Shown here piece after piece: positions 23,197 through 34,523 of a stretch of 64,000 nucleotides of DNA. The stretch is from Synaphobranchus kaupii. Its lineage: Eukaryota > Chordata > Actinopteri > Anguilliformes > Synaphobranchidae. A program made the position numbers and the translations under genes. Each line of letters opens with the position of its first letter. Positions within the stretch are counted from its first letter, which is position 1. The notes below the pieces were generated by a model. It saw nothing but the letters and a program-made list of their open reading frames with translations. It was not told the DNA's origin and made no database searches. Location: the NCBI GenBank assembly GCA_029718625.1, contig CM056391.1:3930933-3994932 (forward strand), written 5' to 3'.

Positions 23197-25063
23197 TAAT
23201 CATAAATATATATATAATATAATAATAAAAATATATTTAAAGACTGCCTTTGAAAGATGTGTATTTCAGGGTATTTCATGAAATCCATTGACTTGTGTGT
23301 TTAGGTATCACACTGACACAGCCCCCACCTGTGCTCTCTCCCATTGTTCACATTCACCTACTCAAACAAAGAATCTAAATGAAATTTCTCCCCCGCTAAT
23401 AGTGTTCAAACACATGTAGCCTATACGAGTTATTTATTAAATCATAGAATGAAATTTTTTTTGTTCTTCAATTAATGTGATTTTGTTCTGTAAGGTGAGG
23501 TTCTAGTATAAGCCCAACCTCTCTAGCACATTTCTGTAAATTACATTGTGTATTTGCATTTATTCTTTATTTGTGCAAATAATAATAAATACATAAAAAA
23601 ATAGGTGTTTTGAAAGTGTGGGATTGAGTAACATAAGGTCACTACTCTGGTTATTATATACTGTACCTTACATGTACCTTCTTGAGATAAGACTATATGG
23701 AAGCAAAAAGTACAATATTGATAAATAAAGTACAATATTGATAAATAAAGTACAATATTGATAAATAAATAAATGCGATTGACAATGACGTCGCCAGTTC
23801 TCATTCATGACTGCTTCTGTGATCCATTTACCTTGAGATAAATTTGAAAAAAATGTACCTCTAACTGTATATAAAATTTGTTGACTGAACCAAAAAAAGG
23901 ACCTGTCCAATTATAGATAACTTAATGTTTTATTCAATAACTCGTTTAGCTATATTTGAAATTATACCATATTTTATATAAAATATTCAACATTCAACTG
24001 TTATAAGGAGTGGTTTGTTTTTGCAACAGCTGGTTTAAGAGTAAAATCCTAATTGGACTGTTGTCCAAAAAAAGTGTCCTCTCCAGAACATTTGGTGTGA
24101 GCATATAGAACATTAAGGAAGGACCACCAAACAATAACTCATTAATTTATTTCAAAATATTTGGATGTCTTTTGATGGGGAAAAAAAAAACTGTTACCTA
24201 ATCAATATTTCTCTTCACTATCCTTGTTATCAGTAAGGCACCTTCTCAGGATCTGCTGTCTGTCATTGTGTTGAGAAGTGGAGTTTCCAGATGGGACAGT
24301 GTATAGCCAGACCTCTATGTGTTCCAGCAGACAACATACACACAACCCAATGCCATAATAACATGAAGGGCATTAACAATGAAACAATATTAAGCAACAC
24401 AACCTGGCTACAGTGCTGTACATCCATCTTGCTAATTTTTGTAAGATTAATGATTGAGATTAAAGATCTAACACTGTTATTATGGCCAAGGGTTGATTAG
24501 ATGTTGGTGGTCTGGTAATGATACTTAACATAGCTACATAGATTCTCACATTACAATGTATGGCTACCAATGACTACGATGTCTTCTGGGTTTAGATTAA
24601 CTAAAATGACGTGTCTACCATGTTTCCTAGTCTAAACACAGATGACAGCTGTAATTTAGGCCATCTCATAAATTGACAGACAAGAAAAAAAACTGAATAT
24701 GAGCAATAGAACATAATCAGCCTAATGTTTACAGGTATGTTACCATAACAGATGACAGCTTCGCTAAATAATTTAGTTATTTGTTAATGAAACAGCACCC
24801 AAATATTTCATCATAGGGCATTTGTAAAATGTGTTCTGTTTGTTAACGATCCCATATTGTTTCCCTGCATGTTTTCATGTTTGTGCAGTCAGAATATACG
24901 TATATGAGAGAAAGAATATATGTATGTGAAAGTGAGAACATATGTGTGAGAGAGAATATATGTATGTGAGAGGTCCAATATGAATTATGGCCTAAATGGC
25001 CCTCATACAATCACATCTGTCCTGACTAATCCTTCCATAAATAAAAGCATTGAGTGAATTCAG
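23197..25063. other. Intergenic, no gene seen
   Basis: AT-rich. Includes TA-rich sequence at 23205-23235, three copies of a 20-bp unit (TACAATATTGATAAATAAAG) at 23710-23770, and a degenerate TATGTATGTGAGAG repeat at 24895-24975. No coding exon supported. Confidence 0.55.
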
Positions 25064-25077
25064 CCACTAGGGGGCAG
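25064..25077 (+). promoter_or_regulatory. CTCF-like core motif
   Basis: CCACTAGGGGGCAG fits the CTCF core CCASYAGRKGGCRS at every position. It stands about 2 kb right of the satellite block. Function is inferred from the motif only. Confidence 0.45.
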
Positions 25078-27438
25078 CATTGCACAGGAGTGAAAATAAT
25101 TCCGGCGAAACTGGTTTCAAGTGACGTTCATCCCAATCCCATTAGAAGTGGGCTACACGTTTTATTTGAGTGAAATCAGACAGTCAGACTGGCAGTCTGG
25201 ATCCAAACTGTCCAATACCATCAAGACTTCATTTGAGATGCTAAGCAATTTGGCAGTTTGTAACAGGGAAGAATAAGCCAAAAAATCGAATCAATTATCG
25301 TAATATAGCTGATCCATAACCAATCATCCCTGCGATATAGAAAATGAAGTGCTTTAGCTGGAAATATCCAGGGTGCACAAAATTATTATGATTTTTTTTA
25401 AAGTACTAAATAAATGTAAAGGTTAATAATGTGGCAAATTGTATGTTTACATGCTTTAAACATTTAAACCTGATTAAAAATACATCATAGCTAATTCTGT
25501 TCTTAATTTAATGTTTTAAATCCAAGAGAAATATGTTATACATGCCATGGCTGTAAGCCTAGTTCTTATGCTTTATGTTGGTCGCATGTCTGGAGGTAGA
25601 TCAATCAGTCGCCTTTACAAGTTATAATTCAATTCTGCAGTTAGGGTTTAATCCAACTCTCCATTCCCATGACACAGCTAAACGCTTCCACATGCAGTAA
25701 ACAACGAACAAGCACGACGTAACCCTTTAAATATGACTGTTGTTTAAATGTAAACTTTTCGCATCCTTTAAAATAAATGAGAAACGCAACAACGGAACTG
25801 CCCTTGGAACCCGGATTGTCATTCAAACAGCCAAAATGAATCAGCTTCAACGGCTAATTGATAATAATTTCTCAATAAGTCAAGAATCAGACTGACCAAT
25901 GGTAGTGGAGACTAGCGGCATCACACCATGCTAAAAGTTTAAAGTAAAGTAATTTATATAAGGAGAAAGTATAATATTTGTGATTTATAATTTCCACTAT
26001 GTCAGTCACAGCTGCTGGGACAGTATTACATCATATGATTTTTATTGCAAGTGTTTTATTTAATGCTACTAATCAAATATGAATACTTTTTAAAGTATTA
26101 ATGTGTAGGCTATGATTAATCATCAAAACCCAACATTCAAACGTTTTGAGAACTCCGTTGCTTTCAATTACCAGTAGTGATTGTTACGCGCCAGCATTAG
26201 AATGTTCAGTTACGAACATTCCAAATTCCAATACACCTTAAAGGGTTAAATGATACTGTGCCTTTTGTATCTTGAGTGATTAGAAGCGTACATATTGAGG
26301 GTTCGGACCAATATGGACTTTTAAATCCTGATATTTTAAGCACTTCCTTTGGACTGACAGAATTTGCAGCTTATTTTTGTCACTTTTGGCGCCACGCAAA
26401 GGCTGAACGACATCTGCGCACCAGTTGGTTTATCACCCAATAGAAGCGATCAGTAAACTCAAATTAAACTATATTGCATGTCACAAAGCGTAGCCCAGCT
26501 CAAAAGCCTCAAAGATCCACAGGGCTGGAGAGGCAAGGGTAAACTCACCAGGGGTGCGTCCCAATATTCTTCTCTCCTCACCTCCTTTCCTCCACTCGTC
26601 TCCTACCCAGAAGTATGCAAAACAGCCTGTCCGTTTCAAGTACAATTAGTTGCATGTACAGTATACAATATACTCAACATTGAGGTTTGCGTCGAGAAAT
26701 TAATTAATATGTAACATTTAATATGTAGTTAATATGTACTCAGCAACATTAGATTAGGAAACAAAGATCCGTTCCCAGGGCATGGAGGAGTGGAGGATGC
26801 ACAGGGATGCACCCCAGGTGGGCAAACAGGATCAAAGACTCAGTAGGGGAAGCCAATCCTCCTCTGGCCAGCCAATGACAGGCCAGGGGACTGAAATCTG
26901 ATTGGACATATCTCACTGTCACCCAACCATTCAACACCTCCACTGGATCAAACGTAAAGAAGAGAGCCCTTATGAAAATGGAATATACTGAAATATATTG
27001 TAAATATGTGAACTTTTTGAAAGTATAAATAAATATATAAATTCACTGAAATGCATTTTTTTATTTTTTAATATATTGAAATATATTTTATGGCTTACTG
27101 GGCAGGGTCGTTGCAGTTAGACATTTTTGTTACTGAGAGGAAAAAGTTATTAAATATGTATGCTGCTTCTATCCTGAGGCGGTGGTTTGAATAATGTGCT
27201 GCCTGAGACAGGTATATTACAGAACTGGCTCTTTGAATTTTGAAATACATACCATAAATATCATACGCTTTTTGAATTCTCAAATAGTTGACATAAATAC
27301 GTAGCCGTTTCCACCATTTCAGGATCTAAATTTCCCACTTGCCCATTCAAAGCTGTTTTCCTGTGTCAGTCTGCAGTTTCCTTTTCAGGCAAACCTCTTG
27401 TAAACATCTCCCATACTCCATTTTCTCCTCAATTTCGA
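25078..27438. other. Intergenic, with one dispersed repeat
   Basis: A segment at about 26165-26250 (ACCAGTAGTGATTGT, GTTCAGTTACGAACATTC, CACCTTAAAGGGTTAAATG) recurs in the same orientation at 41990-42082 and is an unnamed dispersed repeat. The rest is AT-rich. An ORF on the - strand at 26749-26943 has no recognisable domain. Confidence 0.5.
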
Positions 27439-28066
27439 ACCACACAGTACTACAGGAGAGCCAGTGACTATTTTACACCATACAGGCCACACACAGTACT
27501 ACAGGAGAGCCAGTGACTATTTTACACCCTACAGGCCACACACAGTGCTACAGGAGAGCCAGTGACTATTTTACACCCTACAGGCCACACACAGTACTAC
27601 AGGAGAGCCAGTGACTATTTTACACCATACAGGCCACACACAGTACTACAGGAGAGCCAGTGACTATTTTACACCATACAGGCCACACACAGTACTACAG
27701 GAGAGCCAGTGACTATTTTACACCCTACAGACCACAAAAAGTACTATAGAAAAGCCAGTGACTATTTTACACCCTACAGACCACACACAGTAATACAGGA
27801 GAGCCAGTGACTATTTTAACCCTACAGACCACAAACAGTACTATAAAAAAGCCAGTGATTATTTTACACCATACAGACCACACACAGTACTACAGGAGAG
27901 CCAGTGACTATTTTACACCATACAGACCTAGCAGTACTACTGGAGAGCCAGTGACTATTTTACACCCTACAGACCACAAAAAGTACTATAGAAAAGCCAG
28001 TGACTATTTTACGCCCTACAGACCACAAACAGTACTATAAAAAAGGCAGTGATTATTTTACAGTAT
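27439..28066 (+). repeat. 49-bp minisatellite, about 13 copies
   Basis: Unit: ACAGTACTACAGGAGAGCCA, GTGACTATTTTACACC, then TACAGGCCACAC. Early copies are almost identical, later ones carry AAAAGTACTATAGAAAAG variants and small deletions, a gradient typical of a minisatellite growing at one end. Confidence 0.95.
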
Positions 28067-28125
28067 TGACAGAACAAAGTGAAACTGTAAACGTTTTGGG
28101 GGGACAGTTACAGATGATTTTCCTT

Positions 28126-28368
28126 GATTTGTTTTCGGTGGCTGAGATGTAGGATTTGTTTTCGGTGGCTGAGATGTAGGATTTGTTTTCGGTGGCTGAG
28201 ATGTAGGATTTGTTTTCGGTGGCTGAGAGGTAGGATTTGTTTTCGGTGGCTGAGAGGTAGGATTTGTTTTCGGTGGCTGAGATGTAGGATTTGTTTTCGG
28301 TGGCTGAGATGTAGGATTTGTTTTCGGTGGCTGAGATGTAGGATTTGTTTTCGGTGGCTGAGAGGTAT
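28126..28368 (+). repeat. 27-bp minisatellite, 9 copies
   Basis: Unit GATTTGTTTTCGGTGGCTGA plus GATGTAG, alternating with a GAGGTAG version. As the period divides by 3, one frame is open (ICFRWLRCR repeated). There is no gene context around it. Confidence 0.95.
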
Positions 28369-29375
28369 GTATTTGGTGGTAAGATTCTGAGTGGCTGGCT
28401 AATCTGCTGTAAGATGTAAATCTCTATATAGTTTGTTGGCCAAGTTCACGGCCAGTGTTTAAACCTTATGCAGCGTTTAATGGTGAAGGGCGTATCACCA
28501 TGTCATAACTCACAGACGTTTAAAAACAGGTCAAACAGCATACAGCAGGCTGAGGAAATGCAGATGTACAAATACACTCAGTCAAACGCAGCAAGCTGCC
28601 TAAATCTGCCCCAGGAACATGCTTCCTGGGATTACCGTATTTCTTTGAATAATCGACACCATCGATTGATCACTATTGGTAATAGACAGCAAGCCACATG
28701 CACAAGGGCTTTAATATTAAAGGCAATATGGCAGTTATTCAAATTAATACCCCTCCCCCTCAATCTTTTTCAAAACAAGGAAACTATCTGCAGTTTTGGA
28801 ACATGTAGTTCACTTAAACTCCTCAGTTAATTTAGCCCCCATCGTTCATTTGATCTGACATTTTTAATAAAGTCACGAGTTAAACCTGCACTGGTGTATA
28901 TAGCCATTTAGAAAATTAAACCCAAACAATTTACGAAAAAACCAGGATACACCCCCTAAAGAATGGATATGTTCACCCCTGCTTTATAAACATCTATTTA
29001 ATGTGGCCTGACATCCTAAATAAACACATTTTATGAGGAAATAGTACTACTAACTGAACGAATAGTCAAAAAGAAGAAACAAAACTCAAAGAGGCTGTTC
29101 TGTTTCTTTCCCTACATATGTACATGATTTAGTACGGGACCCTCCTTTAAAAGATGTGGAGAGCTGGTTACAACCACCCAAGAGAAATTACAGTGTCCAG
29201 ATTAACTTCTCAAATGGATTATATAATGTTTGTAATTAAATTTAGTACATCACGGCCATATTGATACATTTTTATCAGTACATTAGAAAGGTTCTACCTA
29301 AGAACACCCCCCAAACAAATCTATGAATGGAAAAATAAAAATTAAGACAGCAGTTGCAAATGCCCTTCCTACCAG
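28369..29375. other. Intergenic, no gene seen
   Basis: A 120-codon ORF at 28468-28830 has no recognisable domain, no splice context and no family resemblance, and is not called. The remainder is AT-rich. Confidence 0.5.
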
Positions 29376-29580
29376 ATAAGTGCCCTTTATGATAAACAGC
29401 TGCCCTGTGAAAGAGCCCTTTATGATAAACGACTGCTCTGTGAAAAAACCCTTTATGATAAACGGCTGCTCTGTGAAAAAGCCCTTTATGATAAACGGCT
29501 GCTCTGTGAAAGAGCCCTTTATGATAAACGGCTGCTCTGTGAAAGAGAACTTTATGATAAACGGCTGCGCTGTGAAAGCA
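29376..29580 (+). repeat. 33-bp minisatellite, about 6 copies
   Basis: Unit CCCTTTATGATAAACGGCTG plus CTCTGTGAAAGAG. It passes directly into the following 43-bp array and shares with it the CTGCTCTGTGAAAGA block. Confidence 0.93.
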
Positions 29581-29581
29581 A

Positions 29582-30764
29582 TATGCAGTCAGACCCTCTC
29601 TGTGAAAGACCCTTGTTCAGTAGCAGGACACTCATGGCCGCTCTGTGAAAGACCCTTGTTCAGTGACAGGACACTCATGGCTGCTCTGTGAAAGACCCTT
29701 GTTCAGTGACAGGACAGTCATGGCTGCTCTGTGAAAGACCCTTGTTCAGTGGCAAGACACTCATGGCTGCTCTGTGAAAGACCCTTGTTCAGTGGCAGGA
29801 CACTCATGGCTGCTCTGTGAAAGACCCTTGTTCAGTGGCAGGACACTCATGGCTGCTCTGTGAAATACCCTTGTTCAGTGGCAGGACAGTCATGGCCAGT
29901 CTGTGAAAGACCCTTGTTCAGTGGCAGGACACTCATGGCTGCTCTGTGAAAGACCCTTGTTCAGTGGCAGGACAGTCATGGCCAGTCTGTGAAAGGCCCT
30001 TGTTCAGTGGCAGGACACTCATGGCTGCTCTGTGAAAGACCCTTGTTCAGTGGCAGGACACTCATGGCCAGTCTGTGAAAGACCCTTGTTCAGTGGCAGG
30101 ACAGTCATGGCCAGTCTGTGAAAGACCCTTGTTCAGTGGCAGGACACTCATGGCTGCTCTGTGAAAGACCCTTGTTCAGTGGCAGGACAGTCATGGCTGC
30201 TCTGTGAAAGACCCTTGTTCAGTGGCAGGACACTCATGGCTGCTCTGTGAAAGACCCTTGTTCAGTGGCAGGACACTCATGGCTGCTCTGTGAAAGACCC
30301 TTGTTCAGTGGCAGGACACTCATGGCTGCTCTGTGAAAGACCCTTGTTCAGTGGCAGGACAGTCATGGCTGCTCTGTGAAAGACCCTTGTTCAGTGGCAG
30401 GACACCCATGGCTGCTCTGTGAAAGACCCTTGTTCAGTGGCAGGACACTCATGGCTGCTCTGTGAAAGACCCTTGTTCAGTGGCAGGACACTCATGGCTG
30501 CTCTGTGAAAGACCCTTGTTCAGTGGCAGGACACTCATGGCTGCTCTGTGAAAGACCCTTGTTCAGTGACAGGACAGTCATGGCTGCTCTGTGAAAGACC
30601 CTTGTTCAGTGGCAGGACAGTCATGGCTGCTCTGTGAAAGACCCTTGTTCAGTGGCAGGACACTCATGGCTGCTCTGTGAAAGACCCTTGTTCAGTGGCA
30701 GGACACTCATGGCTGCTCTGTGAAAGACCCTTGTTCAGTGGCAGGACAGTCATGGCTGCTATGT
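29582..30764 (+). repeat. 43-bp minisatellite, about 27 copies
   Basis: Unit AAAGACCCTTGTTCAGTGGC, AGGACACTCATGGCTGCTCT, GTG. Variants are ACACTCATGGCTGCTC, ACAGTCATGGCCAGTC and GTGACAGG, distributed in patches that suggest block duplication. Confidence 0.96.
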
Positions 30765-32081
30765 GACAAAGGAGAGCAGGATGAAGAAAGAGCTGTTCTG
30801 CTGGGTAATCGGCTCTGTGGGGGAGAGGAGGGGGGGTCTTCATTTCTGAAAGGAAGAAAACAAATCCTAACATATGTAGTATCGACCCCACACACACTCA
30901 CACATAAACAAACCCCATACTCATACACTTACACTCCATTTCTCTCCCATACACGCACACACAAAAAATACTCTCTCCTTCTCTCACACACACACACACA
31001 CACACACACACGCATGTCTGCTGCATGCACGCACGCACACACACAGACACACACACGCTTCTTGATTCTGTATTGGGGTTCACAGATGTGGTGGGCCGGT
31101 AGGGGTCATGGCTCGTTGACTTGGCAAGACACACAGAGGCAGAGAAAAGGGGAGGAGTTATACCCCCCCCCCCACTTCCCAAACCAACAGAATCAAAGCC
31201 CAAATTTCGTCTGGGATTCGTTCCGAAAAGCTGAGCCTGTTTGGGGGTGAAACAGGACGTGGTTTTTAAAGAAAAGCGTGCGCCATCTGGGGACTCCTCG
31301 TTTGGATGCTCCCTTCAGCATGGGGAGACGATCCCACAACACCGCCCTTTACACCACCCTTTACACCGCCCTTTACACCGCCCTTTACACCAAACGGCCT
31401 TCAGCAACAGCACAGCTACCGAGTCACAGGCCAAACTGCTCGAGATTTCATAAGGGCAGGCTGTAGAAAACAGACAGAACGAACTGAGCTCAAATGTATG
31501 ACAGAATTAAATACTATTATTATCCTTGTCATTGCTATTATTATTATTATTATTACATCACATTTTATATTAATCAAATAACATACTCTTAATCATTTAA
31601 TATTTTGCTTTGATTTGGTTTTATTTTGCATTATTCACTTAAATATTGAATTATTCACTTGAAGCCCCAAGGTTTAGTTTAACATTTAACAGACACATCT
31701 ATTTGTGTCTCCCTAACAGTCCTAAGCTTTGCCGTCTCGTGAACATTTCTCACGCTGTTAAAAGGAAAACGAAAAAAGGAAAAAGCAGGATGACACCTTT
31801 GTTGGCGTGCGCTGGTTTGGCAAATGCCCCCATGGCTGTAATGACTTCCTGTCTGAGCCCCACCCCCATTTGTCTCCACAAGACCCTTTCTCCCACACCC
31901 TGGCCCTGAGCCAACATGGAGGTCAGAGTACCTTGGCCCTGAGCCAACATGGAGGTCAGCGGACTACACCCAAGGCTCTCCCTTTTATAATGGCGGAAGT
32001 GGTACGCTAGAATTATGCCAGGATGTTCCACTGCTGGTTTCAGTAGCAAACAGCTCCATTAAGTCACTCTATCTCCCTTCC

Positions 32082-32132
<51 letters not shown>

Positions 32133-34243
32133 CTCCTTCCATCTCTCTCCCCCTTTCTTACTCAAATATTATTTCAGTTCCAAGATGCGTTATTGGCATT
32201 AACTTAGTCTTGCCAACTTGCCAAAGTAACTAACAAACGATTACAAATATAGCAGACAAAATAAATACACCTTAAATGACATGATTTCAGAACAAAATTA
32301 TACACTATATACTGTATATATAGAGAGGAGGGGAAGAGAGGAAATTACTCATAATATTCCAAAATGGCTGCCAATTCAAGATGGCGGTGACCCCTAGGAC
32401 ACACATGTATGTTACAAATGAGAAGGTTGATCACTGCAGCAAGTTTGAAATCTCCAAAAAAAAAAAAAAAGGACCAATGATTTGTGAATTTTTGAAAATA
32501 ATTATTTTGAAAATATGGAGCTCTGTAGCGACACTACTGGGCCAGTACTTTAGACTTAGAGTCTGGATGGGTGTGTGATTATACAGGTATATACCAAATG
32601 CAATCAAAAATCTTTCAAATCAAAATTAATTAAAAATCACAGCTCCATCACCTCAGTCGCAAAGTTGAGGTAGCAGACCATCCTGTCTGCAGGATCACGC
32701 GGACAGCACAACTACAGCTTAGACCCTGGTTAATTCCTGCTTACAATTACGTATATTTTTATTTTTGTGTTGGAATATCGTCCTGTACGCTGCAAACACA
32801 AAGCATCAGCAGAGCTGCTTTTTCTCCCCAAACTAAAAACATACTCATAAAATAACTTACACATGGCAAGACATCTCCTTCTATTGCGTAAACACAGGCT
32901 TGTGGTAGAGTTGTGGCTTAAGCCCACTATCGAGTGGTATTAAGGAGGCCTCATAACGTAGATCGATTGGTCGTACATGTGCACGCAAAAATATATTTTT
33001 TAAACTGCCTGGATGAAGTGCAATGGATGATTAAGAATATTTGATTAATTCAATATTTGAAAATGGCTAAGGAATAATAACACTAAAAATGTGTGTTAAA
33101 AGAAAATTGTGAGTGCTCTTTCTTATTAACATACGAGGCATAGAGCCCAATAATCCTGCGTAATGTCAGGTCTAATTCGTTAGCATTAATGCATTATTAT
33201 GCATTAGCATTATTAGCAATTTTCCACCCTGGATGTCTGTTAACAGCAATTCCTTCTCTGCGCAGAGACCTATAGTGCCTAATTGAATAATGAACTACAA
33301 AAACCACAGTTCCCAGAATCCTTTGCCATTAAAACACCCAGGGGTTAAGCCTGTTTGATGAGTGATTTGCACAGGGCATCACTCAGCAAAACCCAACTTT
33401 CACAAGTAAATTACGGACTGACTAATAACAGCTTAAATTCATATTTCATAGTTCTGCTGCAGATCTTTGATGAAATTATGCAACATAGTTCCAGCATCAT
33501 TTCTTATACAAGCAAAGCTTGCAAAACTCTAAGGATGGACATTATTCCATTTGAAATAATTTAACCATGGAAACACAATCCTCTGGTTTGATATTCATAA
33601 AATAATTCCAGTAATTCCTTCTTCAGCACCTCAGAAAAAGAAAAAAAAACACAAATGGGTTTTTTCCCCCCATTAAGGCACTTCTGCAATGTTCCATTTT
33701 CTGTCTGGCTCAAAGAAAAAGTGAGCCGTGTCAAAATTCAATATGTGAAGCACAAAAAAGAGTTTGAATTTCCTCACTTTAAGATTGATATTCCGGGAAT
33801 TAGACTGACAGATAAAAGCTGTATTTGCCATTGGCTGTGGGTAAAAAAAAAGAAAAAAAGAACAGAGAACTGAACAATTCCACAGCCTTGACTGACTGCC
33901 TGGATTCGGACAGGTGTCAAATGGGAGAGGAAAAAAGCAATTCCAATTTTCTTTCTTTTTTTTCAAACAGGTCAAAAGATCATCTACAGCCTGTCATTTC
34001 TCATGCACAGAACTGATATTTTTGGTTCACAGGAAAGGTTCTGAGGATGATACCAATTCAGTTAGCTTCAATATAAACACACACACACACACAAACAAAC
34101 AAAAAAAACAAAAAAAAAACAAGTCAGGCCCTTCTTTAAACTCAACACTCCACTCAGATACATTTGCAGAATAAAAAAACAAACAAACAAAAAACATCCA
34201 TCCAATCCTGAAATAAAACAAAAGAATAAGCATACTCAAGACA
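30765..34243. other. Intergenic with several simple repeats
   Basis: Contains CA/CACG microsatellites (30888-31055), four CCCTTTACACCG units (about 31343-31392), an ATT run near 31535-31556, a 33-bp direct repeat with TGGCCCTGAGCCAACATGGA (31899-31958), a CT run (32083-32128), short A-runs and AAAC tracts (34085-34195). Paired AAAATGGCTGCC and CAAGATGGCGGTGAC (32360-32390) resemble YY1 sites. No exon can be supported. Confidence 0.55.
32377..32390 (+). promoter_or_regulatory. YY1-like motif
   Basis: CAAGATGGCGGTGA matches the YY1 consensus AAGATGGCGGC closely. No transcript can be attached to it. Confidence 0.25.
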
Positions 34244-34523
34244 TCTCAAGAGCTATACATCTCTGCTTGGCTACTGAAACATATAACAGGACAATATCAA
34301 TATCTCAGGTAACTCAAGAGCTATACATCTCTGCTTGGCTACTGAAACATATAACAGGACAATATCAATATCTCAGGTAACTCAAGAGCTATACATCTCT
34401 GCTTGGCTACTGAAACATATAGCACTACAATATCAATATCTCAGGTAACTCAAGAACTATACATCTCTGCTTGGCTACTGAAACATATAACAGGACAATA
34501 TCAATATCTCAGGTAACTCAAGA
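34244..34523. repeat. 68-bp tandem repeat, about 4 copies
   Basis: Unit AACTCAAGAGCTATACATCT, CTGCTTGGCTACTGAAACAT, ATAACAGGACAATATCAATA, TCTCAGGT. Copies are nearly identical. May lie in or just beyond the mllt3 3' UTR. Confidence 0.93.

Noticed and set aside
28468..28830. 120-codon ORF in intergenic DNA
   Set aside because: No domain, no family resemblance and no splice or promoter context; its length is compatible with chance.
27439..30764. Regular direct repeats as a CRISPR array
   Set aside because: Units are contiguous with no variable spacers, no cas genes exist, and the DNA is from an animal nucleus.
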